A stretch of DNA of 6,609 nt from Acidobacteriota bacterium (GTDB lineage: Bacteria > Acidobacteriota > Vicinamibacteria > Vicinamibacterales > Vicinamibacteraceae), in assembly GCA_013695405.1 (NCBI GenBank), contig JACDAO010000723.1, positions 1-6,609 of the forward strand, written 5' to 3'. How positions within the stretch are numbered: the first letter of the stretch is position 1; each line of letters opens with the position of its first letter. A program made the position numbers and the translations under genes. The notes below the pieces were generated by a model. It had not been told where the DNA came from. It ran no database searches and saw only the letters and a list, made by a program, of their open reading frames with translations. Positions 6,294-6,609 of the stretch are shown here, in pieces.

Positions 6294-6530
6294 CTAGGCG
6301 TCGGCCACGGTGACCATGTGGCGGACCTTCTGGATCATGCCGCGCATCGCGGGGTGATCGAGGACCTCCACGGTGTGGCCAATCTTGCGCAGCCCGAGAC
6401 CCTTGACGATCTCGCCCTGCTTCCTGTTGTAGCCAATCACGCTGCGCACCAGCGTCACCTTCAGGGTCGGCCCCTTGGGCGCCGACGCCGCGGACGGCTT
6501 GTGTCGACGGGCCGGCGTCTGCTCAGACAT
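6294..6530 (-). CDS. rpmD: 50S ribosomal protein L30 with N-terminal extension
   Basis: L30 is a small 23S rRNA-binding protein of the large subunit. The 78-residue product has the family core from residue 22: [20 protein letters not shown] (22-41), [20 protein letters not shown] (43-62), [13 protein letters not shown]. Bacterial L30 is usually about 60 residues and starts next to the LKVTLVRS strand. Here 21 extra, basic, Pro/Ala-rich residues ([20 protein letters not shown] and P21) precede it. The ATG at 6530 is backed by GAGGA at 6539-6543, 8 nt upstream, and it overlaps the rpsE stop by 8 nt. No internal ATG occurs before residue 62; a GTG exists at residue 25 but would remove part of the first strand. 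The long form is therefore the best call. Confidence 0.94.
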   Translation of the reverse strand: MSEQTPARRHKPSAASAPKGPTLKVTLVRSVIGYNRKQGEIVKGLGLRKIGHTVEVLDHPAMRGMIQKVRHMVTVADA

Positions 6531-6609
6531 GGACCAGGTCCTCGAGGGTCTTGCCGCGCAGACGGGCGATGACGGCCGGATCCTTCAGACCCTTCAGGCC
6601 GGCAAAGGT
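6523..6609 (-). CDS. rpsE: 30S ribosomal protein S5, C-terminal end only
   Basis: The last 28 codons and TGA stop (6523-6525) of a gene entering from the right edge are present. They encode TFAGLKGLKDPAVIARLRGK followed by TLEDLVHV. This matches the end of S5, which typically reads GLxxLxxPxxVAxLRGKTVEEL. S5 is a 30S protein at the mRNA entry channel that affects decoding accuracy. Its position directly before rpmD, with an 8-nt overlap, is the standard spc order. The catalytically and structurally informative parts lie outside the window, so identity rests on the tail motif and synteny. Confidence 0.92.
   Translation of the reverse strand, partial: TFAGLKGLKDPAVIARLRGKTLEDLVHV
6531..6543 (-). 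promoter_or_regulatory. ribosome binding site fixing the rpmD start
   Basis: GAGGA on the minus strand at 6539-6543, inside the end of rpsE, lies 8 nt before the ATG at 6530. It favours the longer L30 with its N-terminal extension over any downstream start. Confidence 0.7.

Noticed and set aside
4130..6313. A 727-codon open frame on the plus strand
   Set aside because: It lies antisense to adk, secY and rplO, which are unmistakable. Its translation is a low-complexity Arg/His/Asp/Gln-rich string typical of antisense frames in GC-rich genes, with no domain signature.
1..6609. A novel multi-gene system such as defence, mobile element or biosynthetic cluster
   Set aside because: All coding sequence is accounted for by twelve standard ribosomal, secretion and housekeeping genes in conserved order, with no foreign gene inserted.

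Overview
The window holds a single block of minus-strand genes: the distal part of the spc ribosomal-protein operon running into the alpha operon. In transcript order (window right to left) it reads rpsE (3' end only), rpmD, rplO, secY, adk, map, infA, rpmJ, rpsM, rpsK, rpsD, rpoA (5' part, running off the window at position 1). Every long plus-strand reading frame is a GC-rich shadow of these genes. No tRNA, rRNA, CRISPR array or mobile element is visible.

The DNA is GC-rich, with third codon positions almost always G or C. The arrangement secY-adk-map-infA-rpmJ-rpsM, with adk, map and infA inserted between the spc and alpha parts, is unlike Escherichia coli but common in Gram-positives, Acidobacteria, Deinococci and several other phyla. 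Protein features such as the zinc-binding form of S4, zinc-LID adenylate kinase and the SecY loop sequences fit a GC-rich Acidobacteriota-like bacterium. This taxonomic call is inference of low to moderate confidence.

Layout: positions 6609-5819 hold ribosomal proteins S5 (tail), L30 and L15. A 45-nt gap with an unusual heptanucleotide tandem repeat leads to secY (5773-4388), the translocon channel. Adenylate kinase, methionine aminopeptidase, IF-1 and L36 (4364-2567) follow, packed with 4-nt overlaps or short gaps. S13 and S11 are 2 nt apart. S4 then lies between two unusually long spacers (102 and 137 nt), each able to form two strong hairpins. RNA polymerase alpha closes the window.

The genes serve one growth programme: ribosome parts (S5, L30, L15, L36, S13, S11, S4), initiation (IF-1), the membrane channel for nascent proteins (SecY), N-terminal methionine removal (Map), nucleotide balance (Adk) and transcription (RpoA). 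No promoter could be identified; transcription most likely enters from upstream of rpsE.

I see no new multi-gene system. What deserves a second look is non-coding or fine-grained: the heptamer array crossing the rplO stop codon, the missing Shine-Dalgarno before secY, the structured spacers on both sides of rpsD, a divergent IF-1, and lineage-type extensions in L30 and SecY.
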